Part shown: positions 7,804 through 18,600 of the stretch, one piece after another
How positions within the stretch are numbered: position 1 is the first letter of the stretch
Layout: every line of letters starts with the position of its first letter
From: Bacteroidota bacterium
GTDB lineage: Bacteria; Bacteroidota; Bacteroidia; NS11-12g; UBA955
Assembly (NCBI GenBank): GCA_963169345.1
Contig: CAUJCT010000027.1
Span: forward strand, 1-64,000
Reading direction: 5' to 3'
Length of the DNA: 64,000 bases
Program-made: the position numbers and the translations under genes
Notes under the pieces: model-generated
What the model saw: the letters and a program-made list of their open reading frames with translations, nothing else
Database searches by the model: none
What the model was told of the DNA's origin: nothing

Positions 7804-10512
7804 ATGCTCCCTAACTCCTATTTAAGCAATGCCGATGTCAACTACATTGACGACCTGTATAAGCAGTATCAGAGTGACAAGACATCAGTAGATTTTGGCT
7901 GGCAGAAATTCTTTGAAGGTTTCGATTTCGGAACAGGCAAAAACATGCCGGGAACCAATGCGATCAGTGAAGATGCTTTGAAAGAAATCAATGTCTTGAA
8001 TCTTATCAATGCATACAGAACCAGAGGGCATTTGTTTACCAAAACCAATCCGGTTAGAGAGAGACGAAAATATACCCCAACACTTGACTTATCCAATTAT
8101 GGGTTAAATGATGCCGACCTTGAAAAAACATTCAACGCCGGACATGAACTTGGACTTGGCTCAGCCAAACTGAAAGACATTGTTCAACATCTTAAAAATA
8201 CCTATTGCGAGAGCATAGGTGCAGAGTACATGCACATTGGCGACCCTAGTAAAATTGAGTGGTTGAGAAATCTGATGGAGACAACCAAAAATCAGCCAAA
8301 TCTTAGCATAGATGAGAAAAAGCAATGTCTAAACAAACTCAATCAGGCTACAGCATTCGAAAACTTTCTGCATACTAAATTTATTGGTCAAAAGCGCTTT
8401 TCCTTAGAAGGTCTCGAATGTCTGATACCGGCTTTAGATAGCGTGATTCATTACGGTGCAGAGCTCGGTGTAAGTGAATTTGTGATGGGTATGGCTCATA
8501 GAGGTCGCTTAAACGTGTTGGCCAATATTTTCAACAAAACCTACTCTGATATATTCAGTGAATTTGAAGGTAAAGTATTTCAGGATGATCAGTTTGAAGG
8601 GGATGTAAAATACCATTTAGGCTACAGCACATTGGTATCAACACCAAATGGAAAAGAAGTTAAACTCAAGCTTTCTCCGAATCCTTCTCACCTGGAAGCA
8701 GTTAATCCTGTTGTTAAAGGTATGGTCCGTTCTAAACTCGATCATCTATACAACAGCGATATCAATAAAGTTTGTCCGATACTGATTCACGGTGATGCAG
8801 CTATTGCCGGTCAGGGTATTGTTTACGAAGTGATTCAAATGAGTGGACTGGAAGCCAACAGAATTGGTGGTACCATTCATATCGTCACCAACAATCAGAT
8901 AGGCTTTACAACCAATTATACCGATAGTCGTACAAGTATCTATTGCACAGATGTCGCTAAAACCACCAATTGTCCGGTATTTCATGTAAACGGAGATGAT
9001 GTGGAAGCGGTGGTGCACACCATTAAAATGGCTATGGCATACAGAAACAAGTTCAACAGTGATATCTTCATTGATTTGCTTGGTTACAGAAAATATGGTC
9101 ACAATGAGGGAGATGAACCAAGGTTTACACAACCAGTGCTGTATAAAATCATTTCATCGCATCCGAATCCAAGAGAATTATACAAAGAGAAGCTGATAGC
9201 GAGGGGTGAGATAGATGCTGAGATTGCCCGTGAAATGGAAGAGAAATTCAAACAGCTGCTTCAAGTGACTTTGGATGATGTTAAACAGAACAAAGCGCCA
9301 GAGTCAAAACCAAAAATTGACGATATCTGGAAAGACTATCATTTCCCTAAAGCTGAAGATTTTGACAAAACTTCAAAAACTCAGTTTGACGATAAACGCT
9401 GGAAAGCACTTGCAGAAAAAATCAATGCTATTCCCGAAGACAACAAACCAATTAAGAAAGTGCAGCAATTGTATGAAGGTCGTTTGAAAATGATTGAAAG
9501 CAACCAATATGATTGGGCTATGGGTGAATTGATGGCTTATGCAACCTTGCTGGATGAAGGACATTCTGTTCGACTGGCTGGTCAGGACGTAGAAAGAGGT
9601 ACATTCAGTCACAGACATGCGCTCATTAAAAAAGAAGATTCTGAAGCTGAATATGTGCCATTACAACATTTGTCTGATAAGCAAGGTAAATTTTATATTT
9701 ACAATTCACTGCTGAGTGAGTATGCCGAACTTGGATTTGAATATGGATACAGTGCTTGTACACCGAATGATTTAACCATTTGGGAAGCTCAGTTTGGCGA
9801 CTTTGCCAATGGGGCTCAAATCATGATAGATCAGTTTATTGCCAGTGCTGGAACCAAATGGGGTCAATACAGCGGACTGGTGATGATGTTGCCCCATGGT
9901 TATGAAGGACAGGGACCGGAACACTCATCAGCCAGACTTGAAAGATTTTTGCAATTGAGTTCCAATAACAATATGCAGGTTATTAACTGCACTACTCCGG
10001 CTAATTATTACCACGCTCTCAGAAGACAGTTAAAGCGCGATTTCAGAGTACCTTTAATTGCCATGACACCAAAGAGTTTGCTCAGACACCCTAAATGTGT
10101 GAGTAACCTGGAGGATTTTACAAAAGGTCAATTCCAGGAGATAATTGGCGACACTTATGCTGATGCCAAAAAAGTTAAAAGAGTTTTGTTGTGCAGTGGC
10201 AAAATTTACTACGAATTGCTAGAGAAACAACAAGCTGAAAAGCGTAAAGATATTGCGATTGTGAGAGTTGAACAGCTCTACCCATTGCCTGAAAAACATC
10301 TGGCAGAACTGTTTGAAACCTATAAAAAAGCTGAATTCTGCTGGGTACAGGAAGAACCAAGAAATATGGGCACCTGGATGCATCTCAGCCGCTACGACTT
10401 GCCATTTGCAATTCGCTATATAGGCAGAAGAAGTTCAGCCAGTCCTGCAACAGGTTTTAAGAAAACCCACGACAAAGAACAAGCAGCTATCATAGACGAA
10501 TCATTCGCCTAA
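7804..10512 (+). CDS. sucA: 2-oxoglutarate dehydrogenase E1 component
   Basis: The thiamine-diphosphate-dependent decarboxylase of the 2-oxoglutarate dehydrogenase complex (TCA cycle). The 902-residue protein begins with the E1o-specific N-terminal region (NADVNYIDDLYKQYQ, VDFGWQKFF). MAHRGRLNVLANI and HGDAAIAGQGIVYE with IVTNNQIGFTT form the ThDP/Mg site, and PHGYEGQGPEHSSARLER marks the transketolase-like second half; the C-terminus has WVQEEPRNMG. No E2 (sucB) follows, which is unusual, since the two are often adjacent; the next gene is an alpha/beta hydrolase 9 bp downstream. Confidence 0.97.
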   Translation: MLPNSYLSNADVNYIDDLYKQYQSDKTSVDFGWQKFFEGFDFGTGKNMPGTNAISEDALKEINVLNLINAYRTRGHLFTKTNPVRERRKYTPTLDLSNYGLNDADLEKTFNAGHELGLGSAKLKDIVQHLKNTYCESIGAEYMHIGDPSKIEWLRNLMETTKNQPNLSIDEKKQCLNKLNQATAFENFLHTKFIGQKRFSLEGLECLIPALDSVIHYGAELGVSEFVMGMAHRGRLNVLANIFNKTYSDIFSEFEGKVFQDDQFEGDVKYHLGYSTLVSTPNGKEVKLKLSPNPSHLEAVNPVVKGMVRSKLDHLYNSDINKVCPILIHGDAAIAGQGIVYEVIQMSGLEANRIGGTIHIVTNNQIGFTTNYTDSRTSIYCTDVAKTTNCPVFHVNGDDVEAVVHTIKMAMAYRNKFNSDIFIDLLGYRKYGHNEGDEPRFTQPVLYKIISSHPNPRELYKEKLIARGEIDAEIAREMEEKFKQLLQVTLDDVKQNKAPESKPKIDDIWKDYHFPKAEDFDKTSKTQFDDKRWKALAEKINAIPEDNKPIKKVQQLYEGRLKMIESNQYDWAMGELMAYATLLDEGHSVRLAGQDVERGTFSHRHALIKKEDSEAEYVPLQHLSDKQGKFYIYNSLLSEYAELGFEYGYSACTPNDLTIWEAQFGDFANGAQIMIDQFIASAGTKWGQYSGLVMMLPHGYEGQGPEHSSARLERFLQLSSNNNMQVINCTTPANYYHALRRQLKRDFRVPLIAMTPKSLLRHPKCVSNLEDFTKGQFQEIIGDTYADAKKVKRVLLCSGKIYYELLEKQQAEKRKDIAIVRVEQLYPLPEKHLAELFETYKKAEFCWVQEEPRNMGTWMHLSRYDLPFAIRYIGRRSSASPATGFKKTHDKEQAAIIDESFA

Positions 10513-10521
10513 ACCTCCACT

Positions 10522-11277
10522 TTGAAACTGTTTTACAAACAATACGGAGAAAACAAACCGGCTTTGTTTATTCTTCATGGCATTTTTGGCATGCTGGATA
10601 ACTGGCATAATATTGCCCGACAGCTGAGTGAAGACTATACCGTTTACACTATTGATGCCCGCAACCATGGTCAGTCGCCACACAGCATGGAAATGGGCTA
10701 TGAGGTTATGGCAGATGATATCATAGAGCTTGCAGACGATCTGAGAATTGATACATTTACTTTAATTGGACATAGCATGGGAGGAAAAACTGCCATGTTT
10801 GCCGCAGACAAATACCCTGAACGTATCAACAGACTCATTGTAGTTGATATTGCACCTAAAGGCTATAAACCCGGTCATGTAACATACTTTAAAGCATTTG
10901 AAGAAATAGATTGGAGTGCCTTGAATAGTCGCAGCGAAATAGATGCAGCTTTGACGCAATATGAATCCAATGCAGGCATTCGTTTGTTCCTTGCAAAAAA
11001 CGTTGAGAGAAGTGAAAATGGAGGATTCATTGTGAAAAGCAACATACCTGCATTAAAGGCTGCCTATGAAGAAATTATTGGACCATTGAAATTGAATCAT
11101 GTCTTTCAAAGTCCAAGTTTATTCATCACCGGAGCGCAATCCAATTACCTCAAAGAAGAGGACAAGGCATATATTCTGACACATTTTCCAAATACAAAGT
11201 TTGAAGTGGTTTCAAATGCCGGACACTGGGTACATGCAGACAATCCAAAAGAATTTTTAGAAAAGCTAAAGGTTTAA
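10522..11277 (+). CDS. Alpha/beta-fold hydrolase (YbfF-like esterase)
   Basis: A 251-residue serine hydrolase. The oxyanion-hole segment HGIFGMLDNW is near residue 18, DARNHGQSPHS near 52, the nucleophile elbow GHSMGG near 88, and the catalytic histidine is in NAGHWVHADNP near the C-terminus. This set resembles the YbfF/2-succinyl-benzoate-synthase-like esterases. The start codon is TTG, 9 bp after the sucA stop, because the conserved N-terminus LFYKQYG has no ATG. Cotranscription with sucA is likely from the spacing; the natural substrate is unknown. Confidence 0.85.
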   Translation: MKLFYKQYGENKPALFILHGIFGMLDNWHNIARQLSEDYTVYTIDARNHGQSPHSMEMGYEVMADDIIELADDLRIDTFTLIGHSMGGKTAMFAADKYPERINRLIVVDIAPKGYKPGHVTYFKAFEEIDWSALNSRSEIDAALTQYESNAGIRLFLAKNVERSENGGFIVKSNIPALKAAYEEIIGPLKLNHVFQSPSLFITGAQSNYLKEEDKAYILTHFPNTKFEVVSNAGHWVHADNPKEFLEKLKV

Positions 11278-11305
11278 ATTGGACAAAACGTTACAGAAGT
11301 CAATT

Positions 11306-12211
11306 TTACGACTTGATTTTCCTGATAACAGAAAGCAAACGCCAATAATCCAGGGGCCATCTGTATGGTTTAGAATTTATTTTGGCAAACACTTTCAATA
11401 CATCCTGGTTAACCTGAATATCTTTATTGATAGTTATAGTATCCGCGTTGAGTTGTTCGACTTCATAGGCTTTAAGAGGCTTTGAATGCGTTCCAGAATT
11501 ATCCAGGCCTATATTTCGAATTAAAGAGCGGACAGGATACAGACAATAACCATTATTTAAAAAGTGATTATAATCCCAGATAATGGCCCATGAACTGCTA
11601 TTCCCGCTTAATTCACGGACGAGCATTCGCAGTTTATCGCCACCGGTCTGACCATATAACTGATGATTCAATCTCAATTGACTGAGGACATATTGAGAGT
11701 CAAAATTTGCCTTAATCCATCTGGATTTCCAGGTACTCCAGCCCCAGGAAGAAGCCCTTTTAGCCAAAACAGTATCCTGACCTGTAATTTTTTGGCACTT
11801 CTCCCCTATTTCAGGAATAACAAAACCTGAGACCGACCAGATATCTTCACGGTGTTTAAGGGTATCGAGCGCCTGAAGGTGATACTGCAAAAAATTCGGG
11901 GACACACAAATATCATCTTCAAGAATAATGGCCTGATCGAACAGTTCAAAGACATGGGAAATACCTGTAATAACGGAGCGTTTAAGCCCAAGATTATTAT
12001 CTCTGGCAACGATATTCAAATTCTTGACAGGAATAGCATTGGCGATAGCCTTCACATCATTAACAGCCTTAACATCCTCTTCATTACGGGGACCATCAAC
12101 AAAAACAAACACAGGCAAAGTTCCGAACTCAGGATTGAGTTTCAGGTGTTCAATGGTAGCTTTCAGGTGCCTGGGTCTGTTAAACGCAAAAATGACTATA
12201 GCCGTTGACAT
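11306..12211 (-). CDS. GT-A glycosyltransferase (GNT-I-like fold)
   Basis: A 301-residue cytosolic transferase. IVIFAFNRPRHLKATIEHL at the N-terminus, RDNNLGLKRSVITGI near residue 70 and the acidic ILEDDICVSPNFL near 95 are typical of the GNT-I-like or sugar-transferase members that act in surface-glycan synthesis. KRASSWGWSTWKSRW near 155 is a further family-typical block. It stands divergent from a LamG protein gene and converges on the hydrolase gene, whose stop is 28 bp away. Confidence 0.8.
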   Translation of the reverse strand: MSTAIVIFAFNRPRHLKATIEHLKLNPEFGTLPVFVFVDGPRNEEDVKAVNDVKAIANAIPVKNLNIVARDNNLGLKRSVITGISHVFELFDQAIILEDDICVSPNFLQYHLQALDTLKHREDIWSVSGFVIPEIGEKCQKITGQDTVLAKRASSWGWSTWKSRWIKANFDSQYVLSQLRLNHQLYGQTGGDKLRMLVRELSGNSSSWAIIWDYNHFLNNGYCLYPVRSLIRNIGLDNSGTHSKPLKAYEVEQLNADTITINKDIQVNQDVLKVFAKINSKPYRWPLDYWRLLSVIRKIKS

Positions 12212-12294
12212 GCGAGGGCGAAGATACTTGAAATCTTTAAAAATATAATTAATGCGAAAACGTATAGAAAAATTGCAATTTTTAAAAAATTTAA

Positions 12295-12302
12295 TACTTT
12301 TG
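12295..12302 (+). promoter_or_regulatory. -7 promoter box of LamG/T9SS gene
   Basis: TACTTTTG is a perfect TAnnTTTG match, 4 nt before the ATG at 12307. Confidence 0.6.
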
Positions 12303-12306
12303 TTTT

Positions 12307-13296
12307 ATGAAAGCTAAGATATTACCAATATTATTTTTATTCTCCGGTAGCCTGATGGCCCAAATACCGAGTAATGGACTTGTTGCATTTTTCCCTTTTT
12401 CGAGCGATGCAAGAGATTCAAGCAGTAACAAAACTCATGGAACAACTTCTAATGTTAATCTGACGACGGACAGGTATGGCAATCCAAATTGTGCATACGA
12501 ATTCAAAGGATTAACCAACAGTTACATTGAATTCCCTTCTACGTACGTAAAAAACAACAGGTATACATATTCTTTGTGGGCAAAAATAAATGTCAAACCC
12601 AATAGTGGAAGTATGGCATTTGCATTAAACATTGGAAGTTCAGGAGGAGATCAATCTTTAAACATTGCCAACAATTTTTCAGGTTCATTTAATGGATGGC
12701 TTGGTGGAGGCTATAATACTGTTGCACCTCATTTTGATATGCAGCAATCTGCTCCTTTAAGTACCAGTTCATGGAGACATATTGTATGTGTGCGCGACTC
12801 TAACCATGCAAGATTGTATGTTGATGGCATATTAGTAGACTCAATGGGAAAAAGTACTATAGTTTATCCAAGTTATGGTTCAGGTACTGTTAAAGCATTT
12901 ATCGGTATCCGCAATAATTTATCTTCCCCATTTAACGGAAAAATTGACGATGTCATTATCTACAACCGTGCAATTTCTAAACAGGAAGTTGATCAGTTAT
13001 TTACAGACAAGTCGACATCAATAGATGGAATTACAGTCAACAAAATTAATTTTGATATTTATCCTAATCCAAGTCATGCATCATTTGTAGTAAGTTTAGG
13101 AAATCTTAATATCAATATATCCGGTGTTAAATTAAAAATCATCAATACGCTGGGGCAAGAAATGAATCTTGAATATACCGAAATTAGTGAATCTACATTC
13201 GAGGTCAACCATAGCTTAATGCCAGGCGTATATTTTGTGCAAGTATGCGACAGCAATGGAAGAGTTATCGGAACTGAAAAGTTAATTGTTCAATAA
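12307..13296 (+). CDS. Secreted LamG-domain protein with T9SS type A sorting domain
   Basis: A 329-residue secreted or surface protein. Residues 1-18 are a signal peptide (ILFLFSGSLMA, cleavage before QIPS). Residues 20-225 form one LamG/concanavalin-like beta-sandwich (YSLWAKINV, WRHIVCVRDSNHARLYVDG, GKIDDVIIYNRAIS), a fold that often binds carbohydrate. The last 80 residues are a T9SS C-terminal domain: FDIYPNPSHASFVV, GVYFVQV and a basic end ...EKLIVQ. Three more genes of this window share the LamG region, so this is a paralogous family. A terminator hairpin follows. No enzyme domain is present; a binding or adhesion role is inference. Confidence 0.88.
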   Translation: MKAKILPILFLFSGSLMAQIPSNGLVAFFPFSSDARDSSSNKTHGTTSNVNLTTDRYGNPNCAYEFKGLTNSYIEFPSTYVKNNRYTYSLWAKINVKPNSGSMAFALNIGSSGGDQSLNIANNFSGSFNGWLGGGYNTVAPHFDMQQSAPLSTSSWRHIVCVRDSNHARLYVDGILVDSMGKSTIVYPSYGSGTVKAFIGIRNNLSSPFNGKIDDVIIYNRAISKQEVDQLFTDKSTSIDGITVNKINFDIYPNPSHASFVVSLGNLNINISGVKLKIINTLGQEMNLEYTEISESTFEVNHSLMPGVYFVQVCDSNGRVIGTEKLIVQ

Positions 13297-13317
13297 TTAC
13301 AATTGATTTGATATTAT

Positions 13318-13342
13318 AAGGGGGATTTATTCCCCTTTTTTT
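13318..13342 (+). terminator. Rho-independent terminator of the LamG gene
   Basis: AAGGGG and CCCCTT form a stem around a short AT-rich loop, followed by a run of seven T. It lies 22 bp after the stop codon at 13296. In the reverse direction the T-run is weak, so it mainly serves the rightward gene. Confidence 0.7.
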
Positions 13343-13355
13343 ATTGAATTTGGTT

Positions 13356-15659
13356 TTACCTTAATAATTGAATAACACCACTCACGGTTTTTATAATCTG
13401 ATTGGCATTTCTGAATTGAACTATATATAAATAATTACCTTCCTGTACATCCTCACCCATATATGTCCCATCCCATCCTTTAGAAACATCATCTGTTTCA
13501 AAAATAAGTTCGCCCCATCTGTTAAAAATCTGCAATTTATAGTCTCTGCTTACTATACCTTTTAAATAAGGCATAAATACATCATTACTTCCGTCGTTAT
13601 TCGGAGAAAAAGCATTAGGATAAAACGTTACATAATCATCAAATACCTTTACATTTAATTCACTTGTATCATTGCAACCAAATTGATTGGTCGCAAACTG
13701 ACGAATGGTATATTGACCAATTTTTGAGTATCGTATATAAGGGTTCAAGGAATCAGACGAATATCCATTGTCAAAATCATATCTTATAGAATCATAATTT
13801 TTTGCCTGATTATTGATTTTAAAAACAGGATTAGAAATATAAGCAAAGTCGGGAATTACATTAAATTTTGAAACAGCATAAGGATTTGTTTTAAATTCAA
13901 GTGTATCCGAGTTGCTACAACCGTTCGAATCAATGACCTCGAGAATGCATTGAATCTGATTCTTTAGAATAAGAAAAGAATCTATAGAGCCATTGCACCA
14001 TTTATAAGACTTAAAACCACTCAAACGAATTATAGCAGTATCTCCAAGGCATCTAAAAATTGTATCATTGAAACCAATGGCTTTTGGAATAACCTGAGAA
14101 ATTAGTATCGAATCTTTGAGTTTGCATCCATTTTTTAAAACAACATCCAAAACATATTTTCCGGGTTGATTTATAGTTATAATTTTCTGATTAGTTAAAA
14201 TTCCATTCCATTTGGATATCATGACGGAATCTGGCATCGACACTTGACGGTTAAAGTTATTACAATACACTGTATCCTTACCAATATCATAATCAGGTAT
14301 GTTATGCTTAAGAATATTGATAGTATCAGAATTCGGACAATTATTATAATCGATAGTTTTAACAGAATACGTCCCAATGGTATTAACCACGAGACTATCC
14401 AATTTACTGCCATCGCTCCATAAATGTTGTTTAAAAGGAGCACTTGCTCTCAATACTAACCGAAAATCAGAACAGAACCAAGTGTCTTTACCTATAGAAT
14501 AGGTAGTTGGACTATATTGTTTAACATCAAAAGTATCGTATAAGGTACAACCCAATTTGTCTTTAACTTTAAGAATATAATTACCGGGAGTATTTATAGT
14601 GATGGATTTAGTTTTCTCACCAGTATTCCAAAAACAAGAATCATTCGTATTAGCGTTGAGAACTCTTGAAAATGGCTGGCAATAAAATGTATCTTTAGGT
14701 AAGAAATTGCCTGCATTAGATATCTTGACAACAACTGTAGCTGAGTCACCCAAATGATTAAAGACTCTGTAAGTTGCACTTGTATTTTTAGACACTGTCA
14801 TCTGACTATCGGTGCTCAGCACTACATTTCGGTTGCTAATATCTATCCATTTATAGGAACAATATTTACCAAAAGCTTTAATTTTAAATGGCTTAAATGT
14901 ATTTAAACATATTGTAGTATCACGACTTGCAGACAATGGTTTAAAGTTGTTATACAAAGCTGCTATTTGTCTGGCATCTAAAGCACAATTGAACACTTTC
15001 ACATCGTCCATATCTGCATCCACAAACTTTGTCAAATTATTTCGTGCACCAATAATAGAATTAGAAATTCCATTTCCATAAAAAGGCAAAGATCCATTCG
15101 TATTTTTACTTGTACCCATCAAGCAACCGTTGACATATATTTTAAAATAATTGGTATCACGGGTACAAACAACATGATTCCACTCTCCAACTTTTGGCAA
15201 TTTTCCTGAAGCTGCTCCACCCCTAAAAAATCCGTTAATATTATAGGCTGTAATTGTAAAACCAGTCAGATAACCTAAAGTCGCATTATCCTGATTGTTT
15301 TCAATTTGCATATTCTGATCTCCTCCTGTGCTGCCTACAGAGAAGAAAATGTATGCATTGCCATTGGGTGGCAAAGAATTAAGTTTAATCCATACCGAAT
15401 AAGAATAGTTTGAAAACTGAAAACTCTTTGTAGGTAATAAGATATAACTTTTGTCACTTGCAATAAATCTTGCGGCCGAATTTGGATTACCAAATCTGTC
15501 GCTTACATAAGTTACATCTTTTGAAGATCCATGATTTGTCCCAACCGAATCTGATGAATTCCCATCCAGCTTATAATGCGAAACTAAACATTGAGAACAT
15601 GCAGTTGGCAATTCTGAAATTATCAAACATACAATCAATATCTTAATTCCCAATTTCAT
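13356..15659 (-). CDS. Secreted LamG multidomain adhesin-like protein with CHU_C (T9SS type B) C-terminus
   Basis: A 767-residue surface protein. A signal peptide (residues 1-22) is followed by a LamG domain to about 235, then four or five Ig-like stretches of 75-80 residues marked by repeated motifs such as DTFYCQPFSRVLNANT, DTWFCSDFRLVLRAS and DTVYCNNFNR, then a PKD-like segment (RYDFDNGYSSDSLNP near 640) and the gliding-motility-associated C-terminal domain FYPNAFSPNNDGSNDVF ... IFNRWGELIFETDD ... GWDGTYMGE. It lies 10 bp downstream of the larger paralogue on the same strand, so the two are probably one transcript. No catalytic motif is seen. Confidence 0.85.
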   Translation of the reverse strand: MKLGIKILIVCLIISELPTACSQCLVSHYKLDGNSSDSVGTNHGSSKDVTYVSDRFGNPNSAARFIASDKSYILLPTKSFQFSNYSYSVWIKLNSLPPNGNAYIFFSVGSTGGDQNMQIENNQDNATLGYLTGFTITAYNINGFFRGGAASGKLPKVGEWNHVVCTRDTNYFKIYVNGCLMGTSKNTNGSLPFYGNGISNSIIGARNNLTKFVDADMDDVKVFNCALDARQIAALYNNFKPLSASRDTTICLNTFKPFKIKAFGKYCSYKWIDISNRNVVLSTDSQMTVSKNTSATYRVFNHLGDSATVVVKISNAGNFLPKDTFYCQPFSRVLNANTNDSCFWNTGEKTKSITINTPGNYILKVKDKLGCTLYDTFDVKQYSPTTYSIGKDTWFCSDFRLVLRASAPFKQHLWSDGSKLDSLVVNTIGTYSVKTIDYNNCPNSDTINILKHNIPDYDIGKDTVYCNNFNRQVSMPDSVMISKWNGILTNQKIITINQPGKYVLDVVLKNGCKLKDSILISQVIPKAIGFNDTIFRCLGDTAIIRLSGFKSYKWCNGSIDSFLILKNQIQCILEVIDSNGCSNSDTLEFKTNPYAVSKFNVIPDFAYISNPVFKINNQAKNYDSIRYDFDNGYSSDSLNPYIRYSKIGQYTIRQFATNQFGCNDTSELNVKVFDDYVTFYPNAFSPNNDGSNDVFMPYLKGIVSRDYKLQIFNRWGELIFETDDVSKGWDGTYMGEDVQEGNYLYIVQFRNANQIIKTVSGVIQLLR

Positions 15660-15669
15660 AGAATTAGAA

Positions 15670-18600
15670 TTATCGCAAAAGAGTTATTGACAGATTCTCA
15701 CTTCGAATAGCACCACGCATTGGCACAAGATATATTCTGCATATATAAACGCCCTGCTCACAATCTTCCCCGTTATATGTACCATCCCAACCTTTGGTAA
15801 GATCATCGCTATAAAACACCCTCTCTCCCCATCTATTGAAAACCTCCATTACATACTTTCTCACATAAGGTGTCATTACAGGTTTTAAAACGTCGTTGAC
15901 TCCGTTAGTTCCCGGACTAAACGCATCTGGCATGTAAAATACGAAATCTGAAACAAGCGAACCGGTTCGTGCGCTGAATGTATCTGTACATCCTACATTG
16001 TTAGTGACTATAAGAGTTACTAATTTACGGAATGTATCATTAAAATCTGCTTCCGGATTTTCTTCAGTTGAAGTATTTCCATTCCCAAAATTCCAATTGT
16101 ATAAGGTTACATCGTTTGATGACGCATTTGTGAATTTTATAGTGGCTACATCAAATTGTTTATCCGGCAATCTTTCCTGAGTAAACAATGCATTTGGTTT
16201 AACTCTGACAATGATTGAACCGGGTTTGTCTAAAGTATCTTTACACCCTTTATCGCTAATGGTTGTCAACTTAACACCATAAGTACCAGCAGTTGTAAAT
16301 TTGTGTGATGGGTTAATTAAAGTCGACTGGAAACCATCAGTCATTTCGAATTTATAAGATGAAATTGTCCCAACTGAGATTGAACTGGTATTTGTAAGTT
16401 TAACTGAATCAGGAAAACAAGGTGAATTTGTAGTAAATGATAAAATCGCCTGAGGGTGAACAACAACATTATATCTGGCTGTATCCAGGCAACCATTGAG
16501 ACTGGTTGTTTCCAGTAAAACTATTTTATGACCTTCTGATGCATAACTATGTGTCGGATTGCTTAAAGAAGATTGTCCCGCATCGCCAAACTCCCAACGT
16601 TGTGATACAAAACTAACATCAGGATTATTACTACCGGATGTAAATTGAAACAAATTGCCTTTCAAACATTGAGAGTCGAGACGCGTTTGAGTGATATAAG
16701 TATTCAAATTCTTCTCCAGAAAAACTACTCTAGACACAGTATCAGGACAACCTTGATAAGAATATACTGCTAACTTCACCAGGTGATAAGCAGATACCTT
16801 AAACTGCTTATTGCTGTAATCCTTACTGGTCGATTCAATTCCATCATCAAACATCCATTTTGAAGTAAATGGACCATAGGAAGTGGTGGACTGATTAGTA
16901 AAGTCAAAACCTTGTTTATTGAGACATTGGGCAGTATCATTGATTGCGAACCTGGCAATAGGATGAGGAATTATAACAACAGGTTTTGTGATTGAATCAG
17001 AACAATTGTTATTAGTTGTTACTTTCAACTTCACATTTCTCATAAAACCTGAACTGTATATTTTAACAGGATGTATGAGTGTGTCAAAGGTTCCATCATT
17101 ATAAGTCCAAAGGTATTTAAGTTGACCAAATGAAACAGAAGATTGATTAGTAAAGACGAATCTGTTGGTCCTTAAACATTGAGAGTCTTTATTGATATTG
17201 AAATCAGGTACTGAATGAGGAGCAGGAAGGACTCTGTATACAGTTGTGTCGTAACAATTAGTAAGATATGAATAGGCAATCAGACTAACATTGTGATAAT
17301 TGGGAGTTAAATAAGTTGAAGTTTTAGGCAAAATACCTATGCTGGTATCACCATTGCCATAATCCCAATAATACGACACAGTATTGATTGCACTAAAAGT
17401 TGTTTTATTGGCAAATGTAAACAAATGACCTCTGAAGCACTGGATACTATCATTAATTGAAAAGTCAGCAATAGGTCTTTCAAGTAAATGAATACGATGA
17501 TTAAGAGAATCTCCACAACCATGGTCAGACAATACCTTATACCTTACCATATAGGAAGCCGATTTATTAGCATATTTTTTTGTAGCCGGGGTGTAACTTG
17601 TATCAGATGTATAATCTCCAAAATCCCAGTTATGGCTCATTGTGCCATATTTGATTTTTGATTGATTGTTAATGTTGAAATAGTTCTTTTGCCAGCACTG
17701 ACTGTCATTAGGAATATTGTAAACAGCTATTGGTTGAGCAAAGGTAACGGCTAGATGTCTGAATGTATCCTTGCATCCTAAATTGGATGTTGAAGACAAA
17801 GTGACATAAAAACTATCTTCAGTAAGATATTTGTGATTTAAGACATCTACGGATGTAAAAGTATTCCCATCATCTAAATTCCAGACTCTATTGGCAATAT
17901 TTCCGGAAGGTATAGTGGTTTTATTTATAAAATTAAACACATTTCCTCTAAAGCATTGCCTGTCTGAAGGTACAAAGAAGGTATCCACCGGGCTTGAGTG
18001 AACTGTAATGGATTTTACTAAAGAGTCTTTGCAACCAGCAGAAGTAGTGGTTTCTAGAAATACATTATAAGTTCCGAATAAATTGTACTTTTTCCCGGCA
18101 ATATTTCTCAAATCCGATGTATTGCCGTCCCCAAATTTCCATGAACTTGAATAAGTACCATATGCTAATGAACTTGCATCGTTAAAGTTAAAGCTATTCC
18201 ATTTGAAACATTGGGTATCCTTATTGATATTAAATCCAACCACAGTATTGGGATGAATGATAAAATCTTTAATGAGAGAATCACGGCATCCCTTATCCGA
18301 AATAGTTTCCAATAAAACCGACAAAGTATCTGGCTGACTGAATTTTTTATTGATAATATTATGAGTAGAATCAATTGTTGAATTTGAAAAATGCCAATAT
18401 TGTTTAATAACAGAGCCCGTTCTGATATAGGATGAATTAGCAATATTCAGACTATTATTATTAAAACACTGTGTGAATTTATCAATCGAATAAGACAAGT
18501 GACTATTTGGAAAAACTGTTACAGATTTAGATAGAGTATCATAACAATTTTGATTGGATTTGGTAATCAGTCTGACAGAATATGTGGAGTCGAGGGAATA